64,000 nucleotides of DNA from Saccharopolyspora erythraea (GTDB taxonomy: Bacteria; Actinomycetota; Actinomycetes; Mycobacteriales; Pseudonocardiaceae). Of the stretch, positions 57,196 to 64,000 are shown piece by piece. Where the stretch lies: positions 1,798,001-1,862,000 of the forward strand of contig NZ_CP054839.1 in NCBI RefSeq assembly GCF_018141105.1. The letters run 5' to 3'. Under the pieces are notes generated by a model, which saw only the letters and a program-made list of their open reading frames with translations, was not told the origin of the DNA and searched no databases. Every line of letters starts with the position of its first letter. Within the stretch, counting starts at the first letter, position 1. Both the position numbers and the translations under genes were made by a program.

Positions 57196-58577
57196 GCGAG
57201 CTGCAGGCGATCCTCTACGTCGTGGCCTTCGGCATGTTCATCTACGGCCTGATGGGGCTCACCGGTCCGCGCACCGCGGTGCGCGGCAACTGGATCGCCG
57301 CGGCGGGCATGGTCGTGGCGGTCGTGGCGACGCTGATCACCCCCGGACTGCAGGACGGCTGGCTGATCGGGCTCGGCATCGCCGCCGGCGTGGTGCTCGG
57401 GGTGCCCGCGGCCCGCCGGGTGAAGATGACCGCGATGCCGCAGATGGTGGCGCTGTTCAACGGCGTCGGCGGCGGTGCGGTGGCGCTCACGGCGTGGGTC
57501 GAGTTCCGCGAGACCGGCGGCTTCGCGGGCGAACCCGCCTACGTGACGGTCGCGTCGCTGTTCGCCGCGATCATCGGTTCGGTGTCGTTCTGGGGCTCGC
57601 TGATCGCCTTCGGCAAGCTCCAGGAGATCCTGCCGGGCAGGCCGGTCACGCTGGGCCGGGCGCAGATTCCGGTCAACGTCGTGCTGGTGCTGGCGGCCGT
57701 GGGCTGCGCGGTCGCGATCGGCACGGGCGTGCGCGCCGAGCTGCTGGTGGTGGGCGTGCTGCTGTTCGCCGCGCTGGCGGGGGTCGCGGTCGTGCTCCCG
57801 ATCGGCGGCGCGGACATGCCGGTCGTGGTGTCGCTGCTGAACGCGTTCACCGGCCTGTCGGCCGCCGCGGCCGGGCTCGCGCTGAACAACACCGCGATGA
57901 TCGTCGCGGGCATGATCGTCGGCGCCTCCGGTTCGATCCTCACCGACCAGATGGCCAAGGCGATGAACCGCTCGATCCCGTCGATCGTGGCGGGCGGCTT
58001 CGGCGGCGGAGCCCTGGCCACCGCCGAGACCGGCGCGGGCGGCGGCAGCGTGCGGGCGACCAGCGCGGCCGACGTGGCGATCCAGCTCGCCTACGCCGAC
58101 CAGGTCATCGTCGTCCCCGGCTACGGGATGGCCGTCGCCCAGGCCCAGCACGCCGTGCAGGACATGGCGAAGCTGCTGGAGGACAAGGGGGTGGAGGTCG
58201 ACTACGCCATCCACCCGGTCGCCGGGCGGATGCCGGGCCACATGAACGTCCTGCTCGCCGAGGCCGACGTGCCCTACGACCGGCTCAAGGACATGGACGA
58301 GATCAACGAGCAGTTCGCGCGCACCGACGTGGCCCTGGTGATCGGCGCCAACGACGTCACCAACCCCGCAGCGCGCAGCGACCCGGGTTCACCGATCTAC
58401 GGCATGCCGGTGCTCAACGTGGACCAGGCCAGGACGGTCATCGTCCTCAAGCGGTCGATGCGGGCCGGCTTCGCCGGGATCGACAACCCGCTCTACGTCG
58501 ACCCGCGCACCGCGATGCTCTTCGGCGACGCGAAGTCCTCGGTCGGCGAGGTCATCGAGGAGCTCAAGGCCCTGTAG
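57192..58577 (+). CDS. pntB: NAD(P) transhydrogenase subunit beta
   Basis: A 461-residue protein: about eight to nine membrane helices (1-265) followed by the NADP(H)-binding domain III. Signatures include MPQMVALFNGVGGGAVAL, GADMPVVVSLLNAFTGLSAAA, QVIVVPGYGMAVAQAQHAVQD, HPVAGRMPGHMNVLLAEA and VIGANDVTNPAA. GTG at 57192 overlaps the pntAB stop. With pntAA and pntAB it couples proton import to NADPH formation. Confidence 0.96.
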   Translation: MSELQAILYVVAFGMFIYGLMGLTGPRTAVRGNWIAAAGMVVAVVATLITPGLQDGWLIGLGIAAGVVLGVPAARRVKMTAMPQMVALFNGVGGGAVALTAWVEFRETGGFAGEPAYVTVASLFAAIIGSVSFWGSLIAFGKLQEILPGRPVTLGRAQIPVNVVLVLAAVGCAVAIGTGVRAELLVVGVLLFAALAGVAVVLPIGGADMPVVVSLLNAFTGLSAAAAGLALNNTAMIVAGMIVGASGSILTDQMAKAMNRSIPSIVAGGFGGGALATAETGAGGGSVRATSAADVAIQLAYADQVIVVPGYGMAVAQAQHAVQDMAKLLEDKGVEVDYAIHPVAGRMPGHMNVLLAEADVPYDRLKDMDEINEQFARTDVALVIGANDVTNPAARSDPGSPIYGMPVLNVDQARTVIVLKRSMRAGFAGIDNPLYVDPRTAMLFGDAKSSVGEVIEELKAL

Positions 58578-58651
58578 GGGCCCGCACCAGCCCGTTGACG
58601 CGGCGACAGCCGCCTTTCGTAACCGATAAACCACTCGTTACCTGCTTACGT

Positions 58652-58695
58652 CCTGCTAAGGTAACCGGATAAAGAGCCTTCGAACCCTTAGCAGG
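58652..58695 (+). promoter_or_regulatory. Inverted repeat sequestering the ribosome-binding site
   Basis: CCTGCTAAGG (58652-58661) and CCTTAGCAGG (58686-58695) are perfect 10-bp complements 24 bases apart. The right arm overlaps the ribosome-binding site AGGAG of the next gene. If transcribed it would close the site; if not, it could be a DNA operator. GTAACCGATAAA and GTAACCGGATAAA nearby form an additional direct repeat. Confidence 0.55.
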
Positions 58696-58705
58696 AGTGG
58701 ATGTC

Positions 58706-59557
58706 ATGAGAACGAAGACAGGGACCTGGCGACTGCCGCAGCGGGTCCGCGTGTCAGGTGGTGAGGTCGCCACCGGGGTCTGGGGAGAAGGGCCGCCGGT
58801 GGTGCTGGTCCACGGCACCCCGGCATGGTCCTTCCTGTGGCGCGACGTGGTGGCGGAGCTCGCCGGCCACCACACCGTCCACGTGTGGGACATGCTCGGC
58901 TACGGCGACTCCAGCGCCGATCCGGGGGTGACGCCGTCGATCGCCCGCCAGGCCCGCACGCTCGCTGAACTCGTAGAGCACTGGGGACTCGACGAGCCGA
59001 ACCTGGTCGGCCACGACATCGGCGGAGGGGTCGTGCTGCGCGCCCACCTGCTCGAAGCCGTCCCGGTCCGCGGGCTGGCGCTGGTGGACGCGGCCGTGCT
59101 GGGTCCGTGGAACACGCCGTTCACCGAGCACATGCAGCGCCACGCCGAGGTCTACCGGACGATGCCCGAGCACGTCTTCGGCGACATCATCGCTGCGCGG
59201 CTGCGCACGGCGACCCACCGGCCGATGTCCGAGGACGTCGCGGACGGCTACCTCGCGCCGTGGGCCGGGGCCGCCGGGCAGGGGCGCTGGATCGACCAGG
59301 TCGCCGGGGTGAGTTTCGAGGACACCCGCGAGGTCGTGGCTCGCCTGGACCGGATCACCGCGCCGACGCTCGTGCTCTGGGGCGAGCGGGACGAGTGGCT
59401 TGCTCCGTCGGTTGGCGACCGGCTGGCCGCCGCGATCCCCGGTGCACGCCGGGAGACGATCGAAGCCGCGGGGCACTTCCTGCCCGAGGACGCGCCGCGG
59501 AGCACGGCACGGGCGCTGCTGCGCCACTTCGGACCGGAATCCGCGGCCGGGCGGTAG
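58706..59557 (+). CDS. Alpha/beta hydrolase, haloalkane-dehalogenase/epoxide-hydrolase type
   Basis: A 283-residue alpha/beta-hydrolase. The oxyanion motif is VVLVHGTPAWSFLWRDV near 35; the nucleophile elbow LVGHDIGGGVVL has Asp instead of Ser, which points to halide or epoxide chemistry; late acid and His lie in VLWGERDEWLAP and EAAGHFLPEDAP. ATG at 58706 has AGGAG 8 bases upstream, favoured over GTG 58697. It is a single gene behind an unusual inverted repeat. Confidence 0.87.
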   Translation: MRTKTGTWRLPQRVRVSGGEVATGVWGEGPPVVLVHGTPAWSFLWRDVVAELAGHHTVHVWDMLGYGDSSADPGVTPSIARQARTLAELVEHWGLDEPNLVGHDIGGGVVLRAHLLEAVPVRGLALVDAAVLGPWNTPFTEHMQRHAEVYRTMPEHVFGDIIAARLRTATHRPMSEDVADGYLAPWAGAAGQGRWIDQVAGVSFEDTREVVARLDRITAPTLVLWGERDEWLAPSVGDRLAAAIPGARRETIEAAGHFLPEDAPRSTARALLRHFGPESAAGR

Positions 59558-59566
59558 CCGTCCGCG

Positions 59567-59872
59567 TCAGTCCTGGCCCCGGCGGCGGAACCAGCCACCA
59601 CCGGGTCGCTGGGGGCGGTTGCGGCTGCGGTACTCCAGCGTCGGCCAGTCGCCCGCGTCGTCGTTGCGCTCAACGTGCTCCGGCGCACCGAACACGGCCG
59701 GGCCTGCGCGGCCGTAGTCCTCGGCGCTGATCACGCCGGAGAGGTCGATGCCCGCGGGCGGGGTGCTGGCGGCGTCGTCGACGGGCCCCGCTCCCGCGCC
59801 CAACGGCAGGCCCACGGGCGGCGTCGGCGCGTCGGCCTCCGCGTCGAACCTGCGATCACCTGAGCTGGCCAC
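59567..59872 (-). CDS. Hypothetical protein, polar and proline-rich (101 aa)
   Basis: GTG at 59872 follows CAGGAGA. The product starts MASSGDRRFDAEADAPTPPV, has a middle PPAGIDLSGVISAEDYGRAGPAVFGAPEHVE, and ends in a basic GGGWFRRRGQD tail. No membrane segment or known domain. It is convergent with the hydrolase and located downstream of the pseudouridine synthase. The ribosome-binding site and codon use support it. Confidence 0.6.
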   Translation of the reverse strand: MASSGDRRFDAEADAPTPPVGLPLGAGAGPVDDAASTPPAGIDLSGVISAEDYGRAGPAVFGAPEHVERNDDAGDWPTLEYRSRNRPQRPGGGWFRRRGQD

Positions 59873-59937
59873 CGCGATCTCCTGTCATCGGGCGTTGCAG
59901 AGTTTCTCCCAAAGCTACGGCATTTCCGGCGCGGGAG

Positions 59938-60870
59938 TCAGCCGTCGGCGTCGCGCAGCACGTCGACGGCGTGCGCGAGGTCCGCGGGGTAGTCGCTGTC
60001 GAAGCTCACCCACCGCCCGTCGGACGGGTGCTCGAACCCCAGGCTCCTGGCGTGCAGCCACTGCCTGCTGAGCCCGACCCGCCGGGCCAGCACCGGGTCC
60101 GCGCCGTAGGTCAGGTCGCCGACGCAGGGGTGGCGGACCGCGGCGAAGTGCACCCGGATCTGGTGGGTGCGGCCGGTTTCGAGCTTGACGTCCACCAGCG
60201 AGGCCGCCCGGAACGCCTCGACGGTCTCGTAGTGGGTGATGCTCGGCTTGCCGCCCGCGACGACCGCGAACTTGTAGTCGTGGCGAGGGTGCCGGTCGAT
60301 CGGCGCGTCGATCGTGCCGCGGCTCGGGTCGGGGTGGCCCTGCACCAGCGCGTGGTAGCGCTTGTCGACGGTGCGCTCCTTGAACGCGCGCTTGAGCGCC
60401 GAGTAGGCGTGCTCGCTCTTGGCCACCACCATCACGCCGGTGGTGCCCGCGTCGAGCCGGTGCACCACTCCCTGGCGCTCGGAGGCGCCGGAGGTCGCGA
60501 TCCGCACGCCCGCCGCGGCCAGCCCGCCGACCACCGTGGGCCCCTCCCAGCCGGGGCTGGGGTGCACGGCCACGCCGATGGGCTTGTCGACCACGACGAT
60601 GTCGTCGTCCTGGTGCAGGATCCGCAGGCCCTCGACCGGCACCGCGACGACCTCCAGCGGCTGCTCCGCCGGGGGCAGGGTCACCTCCAGCCACGCGCCC
60701 GCGACCAGCCGGTCGGACTTGCCCGCGGGCGCGCCGTCGACCACCACGTCACCGGACTCGGCCAGGCCCGCCACGACGGTGCGCGAGAGCCCGAGCAGCT
60801 TGGACAGCCCGGCGTCCACGCGCATGCCGTCGAGCCCGTCGGGAACCGGCAGCGTCCGCAGGCCGGTCAC
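59938..60870 (-). CDS. RluA/RluD-family pseudouridine synthase
   Basis: A 310-residue enzyme: S4 domain at about 10-75 ([29 protein letters not shown]) and the synthase core with catalytic Asp in [21 protein letters not shown] near 140, and [28 protein letters not shown] near 230. The catalytic Asp and S4 layout match RluD, which modifies helix 69 of 23S rRNA. GTG at 60870 overlaps the lspA stop by 4 bases. Confidence 0.93.
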   Translation of the reverse strand: MTGLRTLPVPDGLDGMRVDAGLSKLLGLSRTVVAGLAESGDVVVDGAPAGKSDRLVAGAWLEVTLPPAEQPLEVVAVPVEGLRILHQDDDIVVVDKPIGVAVHPSPGWEGPTVVGGLAAAGVRIATSGASERQGVVHRLDAGTTGVMVVAKSEHAYSALKRAFKERTVDKRYHALVQGHPDPSRGTIDAPIDRHPRHDYKFAVVAGGKPSITHYETVEAFRAASLVDVKLETGRTHQIRVHFAAVRHPCVGDLTYGADPVLARRVGLSRQWLHARSLGFEHPSDGRWVSFDSDYPADLAHAVDVLRDADG

Positions 60871-61583
60871 GACCCCGCCTGCTTCCGCTTTCCCCTGTGC
60901 ACGGTGCCGTCGTAGTCGCGGCCCAGCAGCGACAGCAGCACGACCAGGGCGCCGCCGCAGACGATCGCGGAGTCGGCGAAGTTGAACACCGGGTAGTACT
61001 GCCCGCCCGGGGCGAAGACCGAGATGAAGTCCACGACGTGGCCCTGCATCGGGCCGGGGGCCCGGAAGAACCGGTCGACGAGGTTGCCGCAGGCGCCGCC
61101 CAGCACCAGGCCCAGGCCGATCGCCCAGCCGGTCGAGCGCAGCTTGCGGGACAGCCAGATGATCACGCCCACGACCACGATGGCCAGCAGCGCCAGTAGC
61201 CACGTCATGCCGGTGGCCAGCGAGAACGCCGCGCCCGGGTTGCGGAAGACGTCCAGGTAGACCAGGCCGCCCAGGATCGGCACCGGCGGGCCGCCCTCCA
61301 GGTTGGCCACGACCGCGACCTTGGTGGCGATGTCGAGCCCCAGCGCGACGGCCGCGATGCCGAACACCAGCGCCAGCAGGCGCCTCGGCTTCGGACCGGC
61401 CGGCGTCTCCTCGGTCGTACCGGCCTCGGCACTGCTGTCGGCTTCGGTGCCCGCCGAGGCCGGGGCGGCCTCGGTCTCGGCCGCGACGCCGCGCTCGGCA
61501 CCGGTGCGGGTGTCGGCGTCGCGCGGGCCCTGCGCCGCCGCGGGCCGCTCGGGTTCGGACTGGTCGCTGCTCACGTCGGCCAT
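60867..61583 (-). CDS. lspA: Lipoprotein signal peptidase II
   Basis: A 238-residue enzyme. The N-terminal 75 residues are a long Glu/Ala/Thr-rich cytoplasmic tail, an actinobacterial extra. Four helices follow. Catalytic aspartates lie in [17 protein letters not shown] and [25 protein letters not shown] is the conserved N-P-G-A-A motif. ATG at 61583 is used; GTG 61574 is an alternative. It cleaves prolipoproteins such as the ABC binding protein at 21768. Confidence 0.95.
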   Translation of the reverse strand: MADVSSDQSEPERPAAAQGPRDADTRTGAERGVAAETEAAPASAGTEADSSAEAGTTEETPAGPKPRRLLALVFGIAAVALGLDIATKVAVVANLEGGPPVPILGGLVYLDVFRNPGAAFSLATGMTWLLALLAIVVVGVIIWLSRKLRSTGWAIGLGLVLGGACGNLVDRFFRAPGPMQGHVVDFISVFAPGGQYYPVFNFADSAIVCGGALVVLLSLLGRDYDGTVHRGKRKQAGS

Positions 61584-61621
61584 TGTCCCCGAACCGCTCG
61601 GTGCGGTGTCGGCGGCACTGC

Positions 61622-62980
61622 TTAGCCGTCGAGGAAGGCGGGAGCCTCGCGCGGGTCGCCGACCGGGCCCCAGCGACCGTCGACCTGCTCGTAGCTCCAC
61701 CGGGGTCCCGCGGTGACCAGCCGGTGCAAGGCGGTGACGAGGCGGTCGACGTGCTCGGTGGTCGTGCCCAGCCCGATGCTGACGCGCAGCGCCCGCTGCG
61801 AGTCCGCGCCCGCCTCGGCCAGCAGCCGCCGCACCGCCAGGTGGGCGCAGAACAGGCCGTCGCGCACCCCGATGCCGTGCTCGGCCGACAGCGCCGCCGC
61901 GAGCAGGCCGGGATCCCGGCCGTCGACGGTGAAGCTGACCACGCCGACCCGGTCGTGGCCGGCGCCGAACAGGCTCAGCTCCCGCAGACCGGGGACCTCG
62001 CCCAGCCCGGCGCGCAGCCGCCGCAGCAGCCGCGCCTCGTGCTCGATGATCGGCCGCCAGCCGTCGGCGGCCAGGGTCTGGCAGGCGGTCGCCAGGGCGT
62101 GCACGCCGACGGTGTTCGGCGACCCGGCCTCGTGCCGCTCGGGGCCGAGGTTCCAGCCGACCGAGGAGTCGCGCACCGCGCGGGTCGCTCCCCCACCGGC
62201 GAGGTAGGGGTCGGCGGCGTTGAGCCAGTCGGCCCGGCCGACCAGCGCGCCCGCGCCGAAGGGGGCGTAGAGCTTGTGGGCGGAGACCGCGACGTAGTCG
62301 ATGTCGAGCTCGCCGATCCGCACCGGCCGGTGCGGCGCGAGCTGGGCAGCGTCGAGGACGGTGCGGGCGCCCCGCCGCCGGGCTACGCGCGCGAGCTCGG
62401 CGACCGGCCACACCTCGCCGGTCACGTTCGAGGCGCCGGTGAGCACCGCCAGGCGCGGCCCTTCCGGGCAGTCGGCCAGCGCGGCGTCGAGCGCTTCGAC
62501 GGCGTCCTCCGGCGTCGCCGGAGTGGGCAGGCGCCGGACGCGGGGACCGCTGCCCCACGGCAGCAGCGCGGCGTGGTGCTCGGTGTCGAAGAGGACCACT
62601 GACGTCGCCCGCGGCAAGGCCCTGGCCAGCAGGTTGAGCGCGTCGGTGGTGTTGCGGGTGAAGACCACCGCGTCGGTGTCGCGGGCGCCGGTGAAGGCCC
62701 GCAGCTTCGCCCGCGCCCCCTCGTACACCCGCGTGCACACCTGGGAGGCGAACCCGGCGCCGCGGTGCACGCTGGCGTACCAGGGCAGCAGCTCGTCGAC
62801 GGCGTCCCGCACGCCGCGCAGGCAGGGAGCGCTGGCGGCGTGGTCCAGGTTGGCGTAGCCGATCTGCCCGCCGGTCACCAGCGGCACCCGCAGCGCGTCG
62901 CCCACGACGGCCGGAACGCGTGCGGCGGTGTCCACAACGGACTGCTCGGGAACCTGGAACGGTCTGGTGGCCACGGACAC
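61622..62980 (-). CDS. Cysteine desulfurase-like class-V aminotransferase
   Basis: A 452-residue PLP enzyme of the SufS/CsdA-like group: [16 protein letters not shown] near 42, [15 protein letters not shown] near 108, [10 protein letters not shown] near 190, PLP lysine in [19 protein letters not shown] near 235, and Cys in [15 protein letters not shown] near 395. GTG at 62980 (or 62974) is preceded by GGAGGG. It lies directly below a SAM-IV-type riboswitch, which ties it to sulfur or methionine metabolism rather than Fe-S assembly. Confidence 0.9.
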   Translation of the reverse strand: MSVATRPFQVPEQSVVDTAARVPAVVGDALRVPLVTGGQIGYANLDHAASAPCLRGVRDAVDELLPWYASVHRGAGFASQVCTRVYEGARAKLRAFTGARDTDAVVFTRNTTDALNLLARALPRATSVVLFDTEHHAALLPWGSGPRVRRLPTPATPEDAVEALDAALADCPEGPRLAVLTGASNVTGEVWPVAELARVARRRGARTVLDAAQLAPHRPVRIGELDIDYVAVSAHKLYAPFGAGALVGRADWLNAADPYLAGGGATRAVRDSSVGWNLGPERHEAGSPNTVGVHALATACQTLAADGWRPIIEHEARLLRRLRAGLGEVPGLRELSLFGAGHDRVGVVSFTVDGRDPGLLAAALSAEHGIGVRDGLFCAHLAVRRLLAEAGADSQRALRVSIGLGTTTEHVDRLVTALHRLVTAGPRWSYEQVDGRWGPVGDPREAPAFLDG

Positions 62981-62989
62981 GATGCCCTC

Positions 62990-63011
62990 CTCGGGTCTGG
63001 TCGGACCCGAG
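62990..63011 (-). promoter_or_regulatory. Hairpin abutting the ribosome-binding site (expression platform)
   Basis: On the minus strand CTCGGGTC-N6-GACCCGAG forms a perfect 8-bp stem whose 3' arm runs directly into the GGAGGG ribosome-binding site of the desulfurase-like gene. It is a plausible switch element under the riboswitch just upstream. Confidence 0.55.
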
Positions 63012-63049
63012 TGGATCGGTGGGGCCCGCGCTTGCCGGGTCGCCCTGCG

Positions 63050-63142
63050 CGACCGGCCAGGTCCTCACCCGGGGCACCCCACCGCGGTAGGAGGGTTGCC
63101 GGCCAGCAAGCCGGGGCTTGACGCTGGCGCTCATGACCTTCG
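63050..63142 (-). ncRNA. SAM-IV-type S-adenosylmethionine riboswitch
   Basis: On the minus strand the P1 stem GGTCATGAG...GTGAGGACC encloses GCGCCAGCGTCAAGCCCCGG, then CTTGCTGGCCGGCAACCCTCC and CCGCGGTGGGGTGCCCCGGG. These match the conserved SAM-IV aptamer, a class limited mainly to actinobacteria and sharing the SAM-I core. The downstream CTGGCCGG... segment may form the extra SAM-IV pseudoknot. The start codon of the desulfurase-like gene is about 70 bases downstream. Confidence 0.88.
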
Positions 63143-63226
63143 GAGCACAACTTAGGAGGCGGCCGCACCGCGCCACAACCGCCGTCCCAGGAAATGGGAG
63201 CGGTCTCGGTCACAGGGGGCGGGCCG

Positions 63227-63649
63227 TCACACGGGCAGCGGCACGAACTTGATGCCCGTCACCGCTGAAGCACCGCGCACGAGTCGTTGATCCGTTGCAA
63301 GCAGAGGAGCGTCCAGTGTCTCCGCGAGGGACACGTAGTACGCATCAGCCGCATGAACGGCGTGCCGCAACGACCAGACACGGTCGAAATGGGCGCGCAG
63401 CGGGTGAAGTTCGATGTTCAGAGCCGTGGCGTCCTGCAGGATCTCTTCGGCACGCCGCCGGTCGAGGTAACCGCCCCGCTCAAGCCGCCGCACGACTGAC
63501 AGCACCTCTTCGTCCAGCAGCATCGGCGCGTGCAGGCTGACGGCCGGCCCCGCGAGAACGGCTTCGATCGCTGGGGCGGTCTCCTGCCCCGTCAAGTAGT
63601 CGAGCAGGGCGGAAGCGTCGAGGATGATCGGCGAGCTGCTCACGCTCAA
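63227..63649 (-). CDS. vapC: VapC-family PIN-domain toxin
   Basis: A 140-residue PIN ribonuclease. Acidic metal ligands are Asp in IILDASALLDYL, Glu in DEEVLSVVRRL, and Asp in HAADAYYVSLAETLDAPLLATDQRL. The frame opens at TTG 63649, overlapping the antitoxin stop (TTGA); GTG 63643 is an alternative. Cleaves RNA when free of the antitoxin. Confidence 0.9.
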   Translation of the reverse strand: MSVSSSPIILDASALLDYLTGQETAPAIEAVLAGPAVSLHAPMLLDEEVLSVVRRLERGGYLDRRRAEEILQDATALNIELHPLRAHFDRVWSLRHAVHAADAYYVSLAETLDAPLLATDQRLVRGASAVTGIKFVPLPV

Positions 63650-63876
63650 CTGTCCTCGCGCATCTCGCTGAGTATCTCCGAAGGGGCCTTGGTCAAACGA
63701 ACCGGTGTGCGCGAGCGAACTCGTTTGAGCACTTCCTCCTGCGTCGGGCGCACAGCGACCTTGTCCAGCTCATGCCGGATGAACTCGGACAACGACTGCC
63801 CGGCCTCCGCGGCTCGTGCCTTCAACTTGCGATGCGTGTCCTCGGATACGTCCCGGACCTGGACAAGCACTCCCAT
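63646..63876 (-). CDS. vapB: VapB/FitA-like antitoxin
   Basis: A 76-residue ribbon-helix-helix protein: LVQVRDVSEDTHRKLKARAAEAGQSLSEFIRHEL (FitA-type), then a toxin-binding tail with RLTKAPSEILSEMRED. ATG at 63876 lies 6 bases after a CATACT -10 element, so the transcript is probably leaderless. It is the first gene of the vapBC operon and should autoregulate with VapC. Confidence 0.9.
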   Translation of the reverse strand: MGVLVQVRDVSEDTHRKLKARAAEAGQSLSEFIRHELDKVAVRPTQEEVLKRVRSRTPVRLTKAPSEILSEMREDS

Positions 63877-63882
63877 GCAACC

Positions 63883-63911
63883 AGTATGTCTTCAGCCTGT
63901 GTGCATGGCAA
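63883..63911 (-). promoter_or_regulatory. vapBC promoter
   Basis: On the minus strand TTGCCA (63906-63911) and CATACT (63883-63888) are 17 bases apart. The -10 element ends 6 bases before the vapB ATG, which implies a leaderless message. Confidence 0.65.
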
Positions 63912-63918
63912 CACTCGT

Positions 63919-63950
63919 CCGGGTGGGCTCCGCCGCCGGAGCCCACCCGG
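63919..63950 (-). terminator. Strong hairpin terminator
   Basis: A perfect 14-bp stem CCGGGTGGGCTCCG / CGGAGCCCACCCGG with a 4-base loop, 10 bases past the stop of the right-edge gene on the minus strand. Confidence 0.85.
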
Positions 63951-63960
63951 AAACCGCAGG

Positions 63961-64000
63961 TCAGACCTTCGCGACCGCGACCGCGATCTCGGTGCCCTCG
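63961..64000 (-). CDS. C-terminal end of a cut gene, possibly isoleucyl-tRNA synthetase
   Basis: Only the last 12 codons plus the stop are visible; they encode EGTEIAVAVAKV. ileS is often found upstream of lspA in actinobacteria, and its C-terminus can have this Val/Ala-rich strand, but the evidence is thin. It cannot be assigned from this piece alone. Confidence 0.35.
   Translation of the reverse strand, partial: EGTEIAVAVAKV

Noticed and set aside
63050-63142. SAM-I riboswitch
   Set aside because: The core is shared with SAM-I, but the sequence around P1 and the actinobacterial context fit SAM-IV better.

Overview
The window is high-GC (roughly 70-75%) actinobacterial chromosome, most like a Pseudonocardiaceae genome such as Saccharopolyspora. 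This rests on recalled protein families, not on a search. Supporting marks are an AftA-type arabinofuranosyltransferase (arabinogalactan wall), a two-subunit PntA transhydrogenase, hisDCB order, many GTG/TTG starts, four-base GTGA/ATGA overlaps, several likely leaderless promoters and a SAM-IV-type riboswitch. No tRNA, rRNA, CRISPR array, intact transposon or prophage was recognised.

Layout, 1-27 kb. A CitA/DcuS-like sensor kinase (cut by the left edge) is divergent from a DctA-type dicarboxylate symporter. Then come a YCII(DGPF)/ECF42 sigma pair, an ArsR/SRPBCC pair, a Tat-exported phospholipase C, hisB-hisC-hisD, two tandem secreted M14 carboxypeptidases with duplicated promoter regions, a CNNM/CorC membrane protein, a five-gene peptide/nickel-type ABC importer, an NmrA/AraC divergent pair and a DinB protein.

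25-38 kb. A GntR-controlled locus (DUF2848 protein, MHS-type MFS carrier, nitrilase-family amidase) has GTATAC-centred operators in both divergent promoters. It is followed by a sulfide/persulfide-detoxification operon: a CstR-like repressor with two perfect ATACCC-N4-GGGTAT operators, a CstB-like persulfide dioxygenase-rhodanese, a membrane rhodanese and a TauE exporter. Next are a CPBP protease, a frameshifted Uma2 gene, and the nadA-nadB-nadC operon divergent from its probable NrtR regulator, with a palindrome at the nrtR start.

38-52 kb. LON-domain protein, a repeat-rich secreted or membrane protein, a broken HicB antitoxin, AftA, an orphan MerR, a TetR/DHA2 efflux pair with twin operators, a P450, and dnaE. 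Two copies of an intergenic repeat family flank the P450-dnaE block.

52.8-55.5 kb. The most interesting element is a complete minimal lasso-peptide cluster (A-C-B1-B2 order, minus strand). Its 41-residue precursor gene (55383-55508) is easily missed. The leader carries the YxxPxLxxxGxF recognition motif, and the predicted 14-residue core GSSILIPDDEEGLL is unusually acidic and lacks aromatic residues.

55.8-64 kb. pntAA-pntAB-pntB, a haloalkane-dehalogenase-like hydrolase whose ribosome-binding site sits in a 10-bp inverted repeat, the lspA-pseudouridine synthase pair, a SAM-IV-riboswitch-controlled cysteine-desulfurase-like enzyme, a VapBC pair with a consensus leaderless promoter, and the last codons of what is probably ileS.
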